A stretch of 64,000 bases of DNA. It comes from Streptomyces tagetis (GTDB lineage: Bacteria > Actinomycetota > Actinomycetes > Streptomycetales > Streptomycetaceae). Each line of letters starts with the position of its first letter. Positions within the stretch are counted from its first letter, which is position 1. The DNA lies in NCBI RefSeq assembly GCF_018069565.1, contig NZ_JAGPNL010000010.1, positions 124,001-188,000 on the forward strand. The letters run 5' to 3'. Below, in pieces: positions 1 to 7,683 of the stretch. Position numbers and translations under genes: made by a program. The notes below the pieces were generated by a model that was not told where the DNA came from, ran no database searches, and worked only from the letters and a program-made list of their open reading frames with translations.

Positions 1-459
1 GCTCAGGGCCTTGGCCAGCGCCGCGGTCCGCTGGTGCGGAGGGGCGGCCTCCACCGCCTTGCGGTAGGAGCCCGCGAGGGCCGCGAAGCGGGCGCGGGCG
101 AAGGCGGCGACCGCCTGCTGCCCGCCCTCGCGCTCGGCGATCCAGCGCAGCGCGTCCGCCGCGAGCTTGTCGTACGACTGGTCGAAAGCGTCGCGCCCGC
201 AGTCGGTGAGCGCGAAGACCTTCGCGGGCCGCCCGCGCGTGCGCGCGCCGTAGACCCGCTGCTCACGGGCTTCGACGACGTCGTCGGCGGCCAGCGCGTC
301 CAGGTGCCTGCGTACGGCGGCCTGGGTGAGGCCGAGACGCCCGGCCAGCGCGGTCACCGTCGACGGCCCGTGGACCAGGATGGAGCGCGCGACGCGGTTG
401 CGTGTGGATCGCTCACCGGTCGCGAGTTCCTCCTGCGGAGCCTCGCCAACGTTTTTCAC
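1..459 (-). CDS. sufR: SufR-type winged-helix repressor of the suf operon (3' part outside window)
   Basis: This is the N-terminal 153 codons of a transcriptional regulator; the gene runs off the left edge. Reading leftwards from GTG at 459 gives MKNVGEAPQEELATGERSTR, then a winged HTH (VTALAGRLGLTQAAVRRHL, about residues 34-52) and a GARTRGRPAKVFALT wing. Known SufR proteins of actinobacteria bind a 4Fe-4S cluster through C-terminal cysteines, which are not in view here, and repress sufRBDC-type iron-sulfur assembly genes. I infer that the suf operon follows off the left edge. The start codon lies inside an operator-like palindrome, consistent with a leaderless, autoregulated gene. An ArsR/DeoR-like regulator of something else is the alternative. 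Confidence 0.8.
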   Translation of the reverse strand, partial: MKNVGEAPQEELATGERSTRNRVARSILVHGPSTVTALAGRLGLTQAAVRRHLDALAADDVVEAREQRVYGARTRGRPAKVFALTDCGRDAFDQSYDKLAADALRWIAEREGGQQAVAAFARARFAALAGSYRKAVEAAPPHQRTAALAKALS

Positions 460-472
460 AACGCCATTGTTG
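459..472. promoter_or_regulatory. SufR-like operator CAAC-N6-GTTG
   Basis: The bases CAAC at 459-462 and GTTG at 469-472 flank six bases. This is the dyad I recall being described for Streptomyces SufR. It overlaps the sufR start codon (459-457, minus strand), so the bound repressor would block initiation directly. The match is exact, but the link to SufR rests on recalled literature. Confidence 0.65.
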
Positions 473-530
473 CGTAATTCATCCGGGCCCGGCAACCCGC
501 GAACGGATCACCGGGTGGTGCCCTGCGTCA

Positions 531-546
531 CTTAGGTATACCTAAG
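531..546. promoter_or_regulatory. 16-bp perfect palindrome CTTAGGTATACCTAAG
   Basis: This is a perfect dyad in the divergent space between sufR and the ABC transporter. The half-sites TTAGGT and ACCTAA equal the outer half-sites of DtxR/IdeR/DmdR iron boxes, but the spacing is 5 bp shorter than the 19-bp consensus. It may be an operator for sufR, the transporter or both. The regulator is unknown. Confidence 0.5.
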
Positions 547-778
547 CTGACCTGCGGAAACGATCTTTGATCGATCGTTCCGGGCCGGTCCGCGGGTTCC
601 CCGCGCGCCCCCCGCCTCGCCCCCGCGCACCCCCTCCGACCGGCCCGCACCGCCCCGCACGCCGTTCCCGGACGACACGCCGGACGACCCTCCGGACGGA
701 CTCCTGCGGCCCCGGGGAGCGTCGTCCCCGCGCGCGGGAGTTCCCATACCCGCCCGCCGGGGGCACCCGGCGCGTCCC

Positions 779-784
779 TAGACT
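779..784 (+). promoter_or_regulatory. -10 hexamer TAGACT of the ABC operon
   Basis: TAGACT fits the actinobacterial TANNNT -10 motif and ends 8 nt before the ATG at 793. Transcription would therefore start at or next to the start codon (leaderless). No clear -35 is visible. Confidence 0.55.
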
Positions 785-792
785 CTGGACCC

Positions 793-1716
793 ATGCGAAG
801 CGAGCCCGTGGTCCAGGTCCAGGCCCTGGTGAAGCGGTACGGCACGAAGACCGCGGTGGACGGCCTCGACCTGGTGGCCCGAACGGGTGTGACCGCCGTC
901 CTCGGCCCCAACGGCGCCGGCAAGACGACCACGGTCGAGATCTGCGAGGGGTACCGGAGACCGGACTCCGGCACGGTACGCGTCCTGGGCCTCGACCCGG
1001 TGACCCAGGGCCCCGCGCTGCGGCCCCGGATCGGCGTGATGCTCCAGTCGGGCGGCGTCTACTCCGGCGCCCGCGCCGACGAGATGCTGCGGCACGTCGC
1101 CGCGCTGCACGCCCACCCCCTGGACGTCGACGGGCTCATCGAGCGCCTGGGGCTCGGTTCCTGCGGCCGGACCACCTACCGCCGGCTCTCCGGCGGCCAG
1201 CAGCGGCGGCTCGCCCTCGCCATGGCCGTGGTCGGCCGCCCCGAGCTGGTCTTCCTCGACGAGCCCGGCGCCGGGCTCGACCCGCAGGCGCGACGCGCCA
1301 CCTGGGACCTGGTGCGCGATCTGCGCGCCGACGGCGTGTCGGTGATCCTCACCACCCACCACATGGACGAGGCCGAGCAACTCGCCGACGACGTCGCCGT
1401 CATCGACGCCGGCCGGGTCGTCGCCCAGGGCTCGCCCGAGGAGCTGTGCCGGGGCGGCGCGGAGAACACGCTGCGCTTCACCGGACGCCCCGGGCTCGAC
1501 GTCGGCTCGCTCCTCAAGGCGCTCCCCGCGAACACCTCGGCCGTCGAGCCGGCGCCCGGTTCCTACCGGGTGACCGGCACCATCGATCCCCAACTGCTCG
1601 CCACGGTGACCTCCTGGTGCGCCCAGAACGGGGTCATGCCGGACCGCATCTCGGTGGAACGGCACACCCTGGAGGACGTCTTCCTGGAGCTGACCGGCAA
1701 GGAGCTGCGCGCATGA
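793..1716 (+). CDS. ABC transporter ATP-binding protein (drug/antibiotic exporter type)
   Basis: This 307-residue nucleotide-binding subunit would power the membrane protein encoded next. It has Walker A GPNGAGKTT at residues 38-46, signature LSGGQ at 132-136, Walker B LVFLDEP with the catalytic Glu at about 157, and a switch His in TTHHMDEAEQLAD. The C-terminal extension of about 80 residues is typical of DrrA/CcmA-like exporters. The start is ATG 793, directly behind a -10 hexamer and without a Shine-Dalgarno. The stop overlaps the permease start by 4 nt (ATGA), which indicates translational coupling. The substrate cannot be told from the sequence. Being divergent from sufR does not by itself imply a link to iron-sulfur metabolism. 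Confidence 0.9.
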   Translation: MRSEPVVQVQALVKRYGTKTAVDGLDLVARTGVTAVLGPNGAGKTTTVEICEGYRRPDSGTVRVLGLDPVTQGPALRPRIGVMLQSGGVYSGARADEMLRHVAALHAHPLDVDGLIERLGLGSCGRTTYRRLSGGQQRRLALAMAVVGRPELVFLDEPGAGLDPQARRATWDLVRDLRADGVSVILTTHHMDEAEQLADDVAVIDAGRVVAQGSPEELCRGGAENTLRFTGRPGLDVGSLLKALPANTSAVEPAPGSYRVTGTIDPQLLATVTSWCAQNGVMPDRISVERHTLEDVFLELTGKELRA

Positions 1717-2489
1717 CCACCACGACCCCCGGCACCTTCACGCCCCGGCCCGGGGCCGCGCCGCTCCCCCGCATGATCGCCGCCCAGGCGCTGCTGGAGA
1801 CGCGGATGCTGCTGCGCAACGGCGAGCAACTGCTGCTCACGGTGATCATCCCGGCGCTGCTGCTGGTGCTGTTCGGCTCCGTGGACATCGTCGACACGGG
1901 CGAGGGCGCGGCCGTCGACTTCCTCGCCCCCGGCATCCTCGCGCTCGCCGTGCTCTCCACCGCGTTCACCGGCCAGGCCATCGCCACCGGCTTCGAACGC
2001 CGCTACGGGGTGCTGAAGCGCCTCGCCGTCTCACCGCTGCCGCGCTGGGGCCTGATGACCGCCAAGACGCTGGCCGTCCTGGTCACCGAGGTGCTCCAGG
2101 TGATCCTGCTGACGGTGATCGCCTTCGCCCTGGGCTGGTCGCCGCACGGCAACCCGGTCGCCGTGGTGCTGCTCCTGGCCCTCGGCACGGCCGCCTTCTC
2201 CGGCCTCGGGCTGCTGATGGCGGGCACGCTGAAGGCGGAGGCCACGCTCGCCGCCGCCAACCTGGTCTTCCTGCTGCTGCTCGTGGGCGGCGGGGTCATC
2301 GTGCCGCTGGACCGCTTCCCGGACGCCGCGCAGGCGGTCCTGGGGCTGCTGCCCATCGCCGCGCTCTCGGGCGGGCTGCGGGACGTGCTCCAGCACGGCG
2401 CGTCGATCCCCTGGGGCGACCTGGGCGTCCTCGCCGTGTGGGCGGTCGCGGGGCTCGCCGCGGCCGGCAGGTTCTTCCGCTGGGAGTGA
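1713..2489 (+). CDS. ABC-2 type transporter permease
   Basis: This 258-residue polytopic membrane protein is the partner of the upstream ATPase. After a hydrophilic N-terminus it has about six hydrophobic segments: LLLTVIIPALLLVLFGSV, FLAPGILALAVLSTAFTG, LQVILLTVIAFALGW, VAVVLLLALGTAAFSG, NLVFLLLLVGGGVIVPL and LGVLAVWAVAGLAAAG. The ERRYGVLKRLAVSPLPR loop is characteristic of ABC-2/DrrB-like exporters. It starts at ATG 1713 inside the end of the ATPase gene. It probably exports a hydrophobic drug or lipid; the substrate is unknown. Confidence 0.88.
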   Translation: MTTTTPGTFTPRPGAAPLPRMIAAQALLETRMLLRNGEQLLLTVIIPALLLVLFGSVDIVDTGEGAAVDFLAPGILALAVLSTAFTGQAIATGFERRYGVLKRLAVSPLPRWGLMTAKTLAVLVTEVLQVILLTVIAFALGWSPHGNPVAVVLLLALGTAAFSGLGLLMAGTLKAEATLAAANLVFLLLLVGGGVIVPLDRFPDAAQAVLGLLPIAALSGGLRDVLQHGASIPWGDLGVLAVWAVAGLAAAGRFFRWE

Positions 2490-2551
2490 CCGGGGAGCCG
2501 GGCTCCGGGCGCAAGCCGGGACCCTCGTGAAAGCGTGCACAAGCGGCCCCC

Positions 2552-2557
2552 TACCAT
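2552..2557 (+). promoter_or_regulatory. -10 hexamer TACCAT of ctaA
   Basis: TACCAT ends 7 nt before GTG 2565. This spacing predicts transcription starting at the GTG and decides the ctaA start over GTG 2535 or ATG 2556. Confidence 0.55.
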
Positions 2558-2564
2558 GGACGGC

Positions 2565-3563
2565 GTGCCAAACGTGACCCGTGCCGACGCCACCGCCGCC
2601 GTGCGCAATCCGCTCGCCTTCATCGCCGCACGCTGGACCCCGGACCCCCGGACGGTCCGGCGGGCGGCCCTCGCCGCGCTCGTCATGGCGGTGGTCATCG
2701 TGGTCACCGGCGGCGCCGTCCGGCTGACCGGCTCCGGACTGGGCTGCCCGACCTGGCCGAAGTGCACCGACGACTCGCTCACCACCACCCGCGAGATGGG
2801 CCTGCACGGGATCATCGAGTTCGGCAACCGCCTGCTGACCTACGTGCTGTGCGCGGCGGTCGGCTGGGCGATCGTCGCCGCCCGCTCGCAGAAGCCCTAC
2901 CGGCGGGACCTGGTCCGGCTGGGCTGGCTCCAGTTCTGGGTCGTCATGGGCAACGCGGTCCTCGGCGGCATCGTCGTGCTGGTCGGCCTCAACCCGTACA
3001 CGGTGGCCGCGCACTTCATGCTGTCGACCGCCCTGATCGCGGTGGCGACGGTGATGTGGCAGCGCGCCGGGGAGGGCGACGCGGCACCGCGCCCCCTGGT
3101 CGGCGCGGCCGTGCGCCAACTGGTGTGGGTGCTCGTCGCCGTCTGCGTGCTGCTGATCGCGGTGGGCACGGTGGTCACCGGCGCCGGGCCGCACGCGGGC
3201 GACTCCAGCGAGGTGGCGCGGATGCCGCTCGACTGGGAGATGGTCTCCAAGCTGCACGCGGTGCTGGCGTGGATCGTGGTGACGCTGACCTTCGCCCTGT
3301 GGTTCGTGCTCAGGGCGGTCGACGCGCCGCCCGGCCCCTCGGCCCGCACCCGGGACCTGTTCGTCATCCTGCTGCTCCAGGGCGTCGTCGGCTACGTGCA
3401 GTTCTTCACCGACCTGCCCGAGGTCCTGGTCGGCCTGCACATGCTCGGCTCGTGCCTGGTGTGGATCGCCACGGTCCGGGTGCTGCTCGCGCTGCGGGAG
3501 CGTCCGCTCGCGGAGGCCGACGCGCCCGGTCCGGCCGAGGAGCCCTCGCTGACCCCCGCCTGA
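2565..3563 (+). CDS. ctaA: Haem A synthase, COX15/CtaA family
   Basis: CtaA oxidises the C8 methyl of haem O to give haem A for aa3-type cytochrome oxidase, and acts in the cell membrane. The 332-residue product has about eight membrane segments, an early GGAVRLTGSGLGCPTWPKC motif with the paired cysteines typical of the family, EFGNRLLTYVL with the first haem-ligand His region just before it (LHGIIE), and later His residues in LHAVLAW and LHMLGS. The end is a disordered Ala/Glu/Pro tail. I chose GTG 2565 because a TACCAT -10 lies 7 nt upstream; GTG 2535 would add 10 residues. The partner ctaB is 650 bp downstream on the other strand. Confidence 0.9.
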   Translation: MPNVTRADATAAVRNPLAFIAARWTPDPRTVRRAALAALVMAVVIVVTGGAVRLTGSGLGCPTWPKCTDDSLTTTREMGLHGIIEFGNRLLTYVLCAAVGWAIVAARSQKPYRRDLVRLGWLQFWVVMGNAVLGGIVVLVGLNPYTVAAHFMLSTALIAVATVMWQRAGEGDAAPRPLVGAAVRQLVWVLVAVCVLLIAVGTVVTGAGPHAGDSSEVARMPLDWEMVSKLHAVLAWIVVTLTFALWFVLRAVDAPPGPSARTRDLFVILLLQGVVGYVQFFTDLPEVLVGLHMLGSCLVWIATVRVLLALRERPLAEADAPGPAEEPSLTPA

Positions 3564-3774
3564 GCACGGCTCACGCCGTCCCGTACAACACCCCCGTGCC
3601 GCGTCGTCCGCCACCCTCAGGCGGGCCACGCGGCACGCGCGCGTGGTGGGACGGTTCCGCCGACGGGGAGCGCCGCCGGGGCCGGGGCACGCCGGTCCGC
3701 CGGGCGGCGCCCGGGGAACATCAGGCGACGCCGGGGGCGCCGGAGAGCGTCACCCGGGGCGCGTCCAAGGCGCG

Positions 3775-4119
3775 TCAGCCGTTCTTCGGGCCGCCGACCT
3801 GGAGACCCGCCATGCGGGACCACTCGTAGGGGCCCGTCCTCACCCGCGCCGCGAACTCGCCGTCGAAGGCGTCGTGGACGGTGATCCCGGACTTCGCGAC
3901 GGCCTTCTCGGCGCTCTCGTACGTGGGGGCCATGAGGTCGCCCCAGGTGCCGTCCGCGCCGACGAGCACGATGCGCGCCCCGCGCTCCCCGACGTAGGAG
4001 ACCTGGCCCTCGGCGCCGCCGTGCGCCTTGGCGAAGGTGTCGATCCACCGGGCGAGCCGGGTCACCTGGCGTCCGTGCCGGGCGCCGGCCTTCGCGTCAA
4101 CCTGCTGCGTGTCTGCCAT
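3775..4119 (-). CDS. Conserved hypothetical protein, 114 aa
   Basis: This soluble acidic protein begins MADTQQVDAKAGARHGRQVT and ends AGLQVGGPKNG. It has no signal peptide, membrane segment or recognised motif. It is rich in Trp, Arg and Asp and contains the stretch ARIVLVGADGTWGDLMAP. I recall homologues next to ctaA/ctaB in other Streptomyces, but no function. ATG 4119 was chosen because TAGCAT (4132-4127 on the minus strand) lies 7 nt upstream, giving a leaderless start; a longer reading to 4197 would run through the ctaB terminator hairpin. It is convergent with ctaA. Confidence 0.75.
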   Translation of the reverse strand: MADTQQVDAKAGARHGRQVTRLARWIDTFAKAHGGAEGQVSYVGERGARIVLVGADGTWGDLMAPTYESAEKAVAKSGITVHDAFDGEFAARVRTGPYEWSRMAGLQVGGPKNG

Positions 4120-4153
4120 GCCCAGAATGCTACCGACGGGTAGTGCGAACGGC

Positions 4154-4195
4154 GACGGGCGGGGTGCGTGGCCTGGGCCACGCACCCCGCCCGTC
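4154..4195 (-). terminator. Terminator hairpin after ctaB
   Basis: A 20-bp perfect inverted repeat (4154-4173 and 4176-4195) with a TG loop lies 20 bp past the ctaB stop. There is no U-tract, as is common in Streptomyces. Confidence 0.8.
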
Positions 4196-4215
4196 AAAGG
4201 CGCGCAGGACTCCGG

Positions 4216-5184
4216 CTACCGCAGGAAGGGGTCGACCGCGATGGCGAGGAAGAGCACCGAGACGTAGGTGATGGACCAGTGGAAGAGCCGCATCTCCTTG
4301 AGCTTGACGCCGGTGACCTCGGCCTTGGCCCGGTTCTGGAGCCCGTGCGCCTCCCACAGCCACATGCCGCCGGCCAGCAGGGCGACCGCCGTGTAGAACC
4401 AGCCGGTGTAGCCCAGCGGCGTCAGCAGCAGCGAGACGACGACCATCACCCAGCTGTAGATCACGATCTGGCGGGCGACGACCTTGTTGGAGGCGATGAC
4501 CGGGAGCATGGGCACGCCCACGCGCGCGTAGTCCTCCTTGACCTTCATGGACAGCGGCCAGTAGTGCGGCGGCGTCCAGAAGAACATCACCAGGAAGAGG
4601 ATGACCGGCGCCCAGGACATCGAGTTGGTCACCGAGGACCAGCCGATCAGCACCGGCAGACAGCCGGCGATGCCGCCCCACACGATGTTCTGCGAGGTGC
4701 GCCGCTTGAGGATCATCGTGTAGACGACCACGTAGAAGAGGAGCGCGCCGAGGGCGAGCCAGGCGGAGAGCCAGTTGACGGTGAGGCCGAACATCAGCGT
4801 CGAGACGATCGCCAGGGTGATGCCGAAGGCGAGGCACTCGCGCGGGCTGACCATGCCGGTGACGAGCGGGCGCTGCGAGGTGCGGTCCATGAGCGCGTCG
4901 ATGTCGCGGTCGATGTACATGTTCAGCGCGTTGGCGCCGCCCGCGGAGAGGTAGCCGCCGACACAGGTGAGCAGCACCAGCCGCAGGTCGGGGACGCCCT
5001 GCTCGGCGAGGAACATCACCGGAACCGTGGTGATCAGCAGAAGCTCGATGATCCGCGGCTTGGTCAGCGCCACGAACGCCTTGACACGGGCCCCGAACGG
5101 CCGGTGACTCGGGCTCTGGCTCGTCCCGATAACCCCCGCAGGACGGGATTCAACGGCCGTCACGCACACCCCTGACAGAGACAT
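4216..5184 (-). CDS. ctaB: Protohaem IX farnesyltransferase (haem O synthase)
   Basis: CtaB attaches farnesyl diphosphate to haem B to make haem O, the substrate of CtaA. It is a 322-residue UbiA-family membrane prenyltransferase with about nine helices. It has the first Asp-rich motif NALNMYIDRDIDALMDRT (DxxxD type), the second SMKVKEDYARVGVPMLP, and conserved LTKPRI and FWTPPHYWPLS motifs. ATG 5184 has GGAGGG 9 nt upstream; an internal GTG six codons later (MCVTAVESR) is the start often annotated and is also possible. A strong hairpin terminates the gene. It is divergent from tkt. Confidence 0.93.
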   Translation of the reverse strand: MSLSGVCVTAVESRPAGVIGTSQSPSHRPFGARVKAFVALTKPRIIELLLITTVPVMFLAEQGVPDLRLVLLTCVGGYLSAGGANALNMYIDRDIDALMDRTSQRPLVTGMVSPRECLAFGITLAIVSTLMFGLTVNWLSAWLALGALLFYVVVYTMILKRRTSQNIVWGGIAGCLPVLIGWSSVTNSMSWAPVILFLVMFFWTPPHYWPLSMKVKEDYARVGVPMLPVIASNKVVARQIVIYSWVMVVVSLLLTPLGYTGWFYTAVALLAGGMWLWEAHGLQNRAKAEVTGVKLKEMRLFHWSITYVSVLFLAIAVDPFLR

Positions 5185-5553
5185 CCCAGCAAGCCCTCCG
5201 TGTGAAGTGCCGGTAAAGGCTCGCGCGTACCACGCCACTTTAGACGTTGCCCATACCCCGGCTCTTCGCGGGGGGTGGGGTCGCGCGGAAACGCGGAGAA
5301 AGAGGACGCTCCGACGTGCGTACGCGGAGTCGATTGAGCAGTCGGATGAGCGGCTGCGTATTCACTTGTCCAAATGCCGTTTCCCCCGGTCGGCAGGCGG
5401 ATCGAGAAGAGTCCCGGCAGTCTGGTTTCCGGGGAAAAACGCACGTACTTACGGGGGTAGGCTCGGCAATGGCCGGCCGCGTACGGATACGCCGGCACCC
5501 GGTGAGCGTCATGTACACCGGCTTCCGACACCGGAGAGGAGCCCTGACTCAGG
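5185..5553. other. Divergent intergenic region ctaB/tkt
   Basis: This 369-bp stretch has no supported gene. On the plus strand a -10-like TAGGCT lies at 5458-5463 and would give a tkt leader of about 85 nt. On the minus strand TAAAGT (5242-5237) is a possible ctaB -10. A GGAGAGGAG ribosome-binding sequence precedes the tkt GTG by about 12 nt. Confidence 0.5.
5458..5463 (+). promoter_or_regulatory. Candidate tkt operon -10 (TAGGCT)
   Basis: TAGGCT fits TANNNT and precedes an untranslated leader of about 85 nt. An ATG follows 5 nt later, but its frame runs into tkt out of phase, so I treat this as the operon promoter only. Confidence 0.4.
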
Positions 5554-7641
5554 GTGAGCACCAAGCCGACCACCGCAGACCTCGAGTGGACCGAGCTGGA
5601 CCAGCGGGCCGTGGACACCGCCCGCGTCCTGGCCGCCGATGCCGTACAGAAGGTTGGCAACGGCCATCCCGGTACGGCGATGAGCCTGGCTCCCGCCGCC
5701 TACACCCTCTTCCAGAAGGTGATGCGGCACGACCCCGCCGACGCGGACTGGGTCGGGCGTGACCGCTTCGTGCTGTCCGCCGGACACTCGTCCCTGACCC
5801 TCTACACCCAGCTCTACCTGGCCGGCTTCGGCCTGGAGCTGGACGACCTGAAGGCGTTCCGCACCTGGGGCTCGAAGACCCCGGGGCACCCCGAGTACGG
5901 CCACACGGTGGGTGTGGAGACGACGACCGGCCCGCTCGGCCAGGGCGTCGCCAACGCGGTGGGCATGGCGATGGCCGCCCGCTACGAGCGCGGGCTGTTC
6001 GACCCCGAGGCCCCGGCGGGCGAGTCCCCCTTCGACCACTTCGTCTACTGCGTCGCCGGTGACGGCTGCCTCCAGGAGGGCATCTCCGCCGAGGCGTCCT
6101 CCCTCGCGGGCCACCAGAAGCTGGGCAACCTGGTCCTGCTCTGGGACGACAACCACATCTCGATCGAGGGCGACACGGAGACCGCGGTCTCCGAGGACAC
6201 CGTCAAGCGGTACGAGTCCTACGGCTGGCACGTGCAGCGCGTGGCCCCCCAGGACAACGGCGACCTGGACCCGCACGCCATCCACCGCGCGGTCGAGGAG
6301 GCCCGGAAGGTCACCGACCGGCCGTCCTTCATCGCCATGCGGTCGATCATCGCCTGGCCCGCCCCCAACGCGCAGAACACCGAGGCGTCCCACGGCTCGG
6401 CCCTCGGCGACGAGGAGGTCGCCGCCACCAAGCGCGTGCTGGGCTTCGACCCGGAGCGCACCTTCGAGGTCTCCGACGAGGTCATCGCGCACACCCGCAA
6501 GGCGCTGGAGCGCGGCCAGGCCGCCCGCGCGGTGTGGGAGAAGTCCTTCCGGCAGTGGCGGGACGACAACCCGGAGCGTGCCGCCGAGTACGACCGGATC
6601 GCCAAGGGCGAGCTGCCCAAGGGCTGGGAAGAGACGATCCCGGTCTTCGAGACGGGCAAGGGCGTCGCCACCCGCGCCGCCTCCGGCAAGGTGCTCCAGG
6701 CGCTCGGCGCGATCGTGCCCGAGCTGTGGGGCGGCTCCGCCGACCTCGCCGGCTCGAACAACACGACGATCGACAAGACCAGCTCCTTCCTCCCCGAGGG
6801 CAACCCGCTGCCCGAGGCGGACCCCTACGGCCGCACCATCCACTACGGCATCCGCGAGCACGCGATGGCCGCGGAGATGAACGGCATCGCCCTGCACGGC
6901 AACACGCGCATCTACGGCGGCACCTTCCTGGTGTTCTCCGACTACATGCGCAACGCGGTGCGGCTCTCGGCGCTGATGCACCTGCCGGTGACGTACGTGT
7001 GGACGCACGACTCCGTCGGCCTGGGCGAGGACGGCCCGACCCACCAGCCGGTCGAGCACCTGGCCTCGCTGCGCGCCATCCCGGGCCTGAACGTGGTCCG
7101 TCCGGCCGACGCCAACGAGACGGCGATCGCCTGGCGCGAGATCATGCGCCGCTGGACGAAGGAGTTCGGCAAGGGCGCCCCGCACGGTCTGGCCCTCACC
7201 CGCCAGGGCGTGCCGGTCTACGAGCCGAACGACGACGCGGCCAAGGGCGGCTACGTGCTGTTCGAGGCCGAGGGCGGCGAGCCGCAGGTCGTCCTCATCG
7301 CCACCGGCTCCGAGGTGCACCTCGCCGTCGAGGCGCGCGAGCGGCTCCAGGCCGGCGGCGTGCCCACCCGGGTGGTGTCGATGCCGTCCGTGGAGTGGTT
7401 CGAGGAGCAGGACCAGGGGTACCGGGACAGCGTCCTGCCGCCCTCCGTCAAGGCCCGCGTCGCGGTGGAGGCGGGGGTGGGACTGACCTGGCACAAGTAC
7501 GTCGGGGACGCCGGCCGCATCGTCTCCCTGGAGCACTTCGGTGCCTCGGCCGACGGTCCGACCCTCTTCCGCGAGTTCGGTTTCACCCCCGAGAACGTGG
7601 TCGCCGCCGCCCAGGAATCGCTGGCCGCCGGCCGGCGCTGA
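5554..7641 (+). CDS. tkt: Transketolase
   Basis: This ThDP-dependent enzyme transfers two-carbon ketol units between sugar phosphates in the non-oxidative pentose-phosphate pathway, in the cytoplasm. The 695-residue length is standard. It has substrate-binding GHPG at 37-40, the ThDP motif starting GDG at 169-171 and closing with N200 (DDNHIS), the pyrimidine-domain stretch IREHAMAAEMNGIALHG, and a C-terminal domain with ATGSEVHLAVEA. The start is GTG 5554 with a purine-rich GGAGAGGAG upstream. It is first of tkt-tal-zwf-opcA-pgl, all one strand with gaps of 42 bp or less, so it supplies both NADPH-generating and non-oxidative branches from one transcript. Confidence 0.96.
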   Translation: MSTKPTTADLEWTELDQRAVDTARVLAADAVQKVGNGHPGTAMSLAPAAYTLFQKVMRHDPADADWVGRDRFVLSAGHSSLTLYTQLYLAGFGLELDDLKAFRTWGSKTPGHPEYGHTVGVETTTGPLGQGVANAVGMAMAARYERGLFDPEAPAGESPFDHFVYCVAGDGCLQEGISAEASSLAGHQKLGNLVLLWDDNHISIEGDTETAVSEDTVKRYESYGWHVQRVAPQDNGDLDPHAIHRAVEEARKVTDRPSFIAMRSIIAWPAPNAQNTEASHGSALGDEEVAATKRVLGFDPERTFEVSDEVIAHTRKALERGQAARAVWEKSFRQWRDDNPERAAEYDRIAKGELPKGWEETIPVFETGKGVATRAASGKVLQALGAIVPELWGGSADLAGSNNTTIDKTSSFLPEGNPLPEADPYGRTIHYGIREHAMAAEMNGIALHGNTRIYGGTFLVFSDYMRNAVRLSALMHLPVTYVWTHDSVGLGEDGPTHQPVEHLASLRAIPGLNVVRPADANETAIAWREIMRRWTKEFGKGAPHGLALTRQGVPVYEPNDDAAKGGYVLFEAEGGEPQVVLIATGSEVHLAVEARERLQAGGVPTRVVSMPSVEWFEEQDQGYRDSVLPPSVKARVAVEAGVGLTWHKYVGDAGRIVSLEHFGASADGPTLFREFGFTPENVVAAAQESLAAGRR

Positions 7642-7683
7642 CGCTCGTACACGGCACACAGGAACATAGGAGATGCAATTTCC

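Noticed and set aside
5469..5762. Leaderless ORF after TAGGCT upstream of tkt
   Set aside because: It overlaps tkt out of frame and lacks family character. The hexamer is better taken as the tkt promoter.
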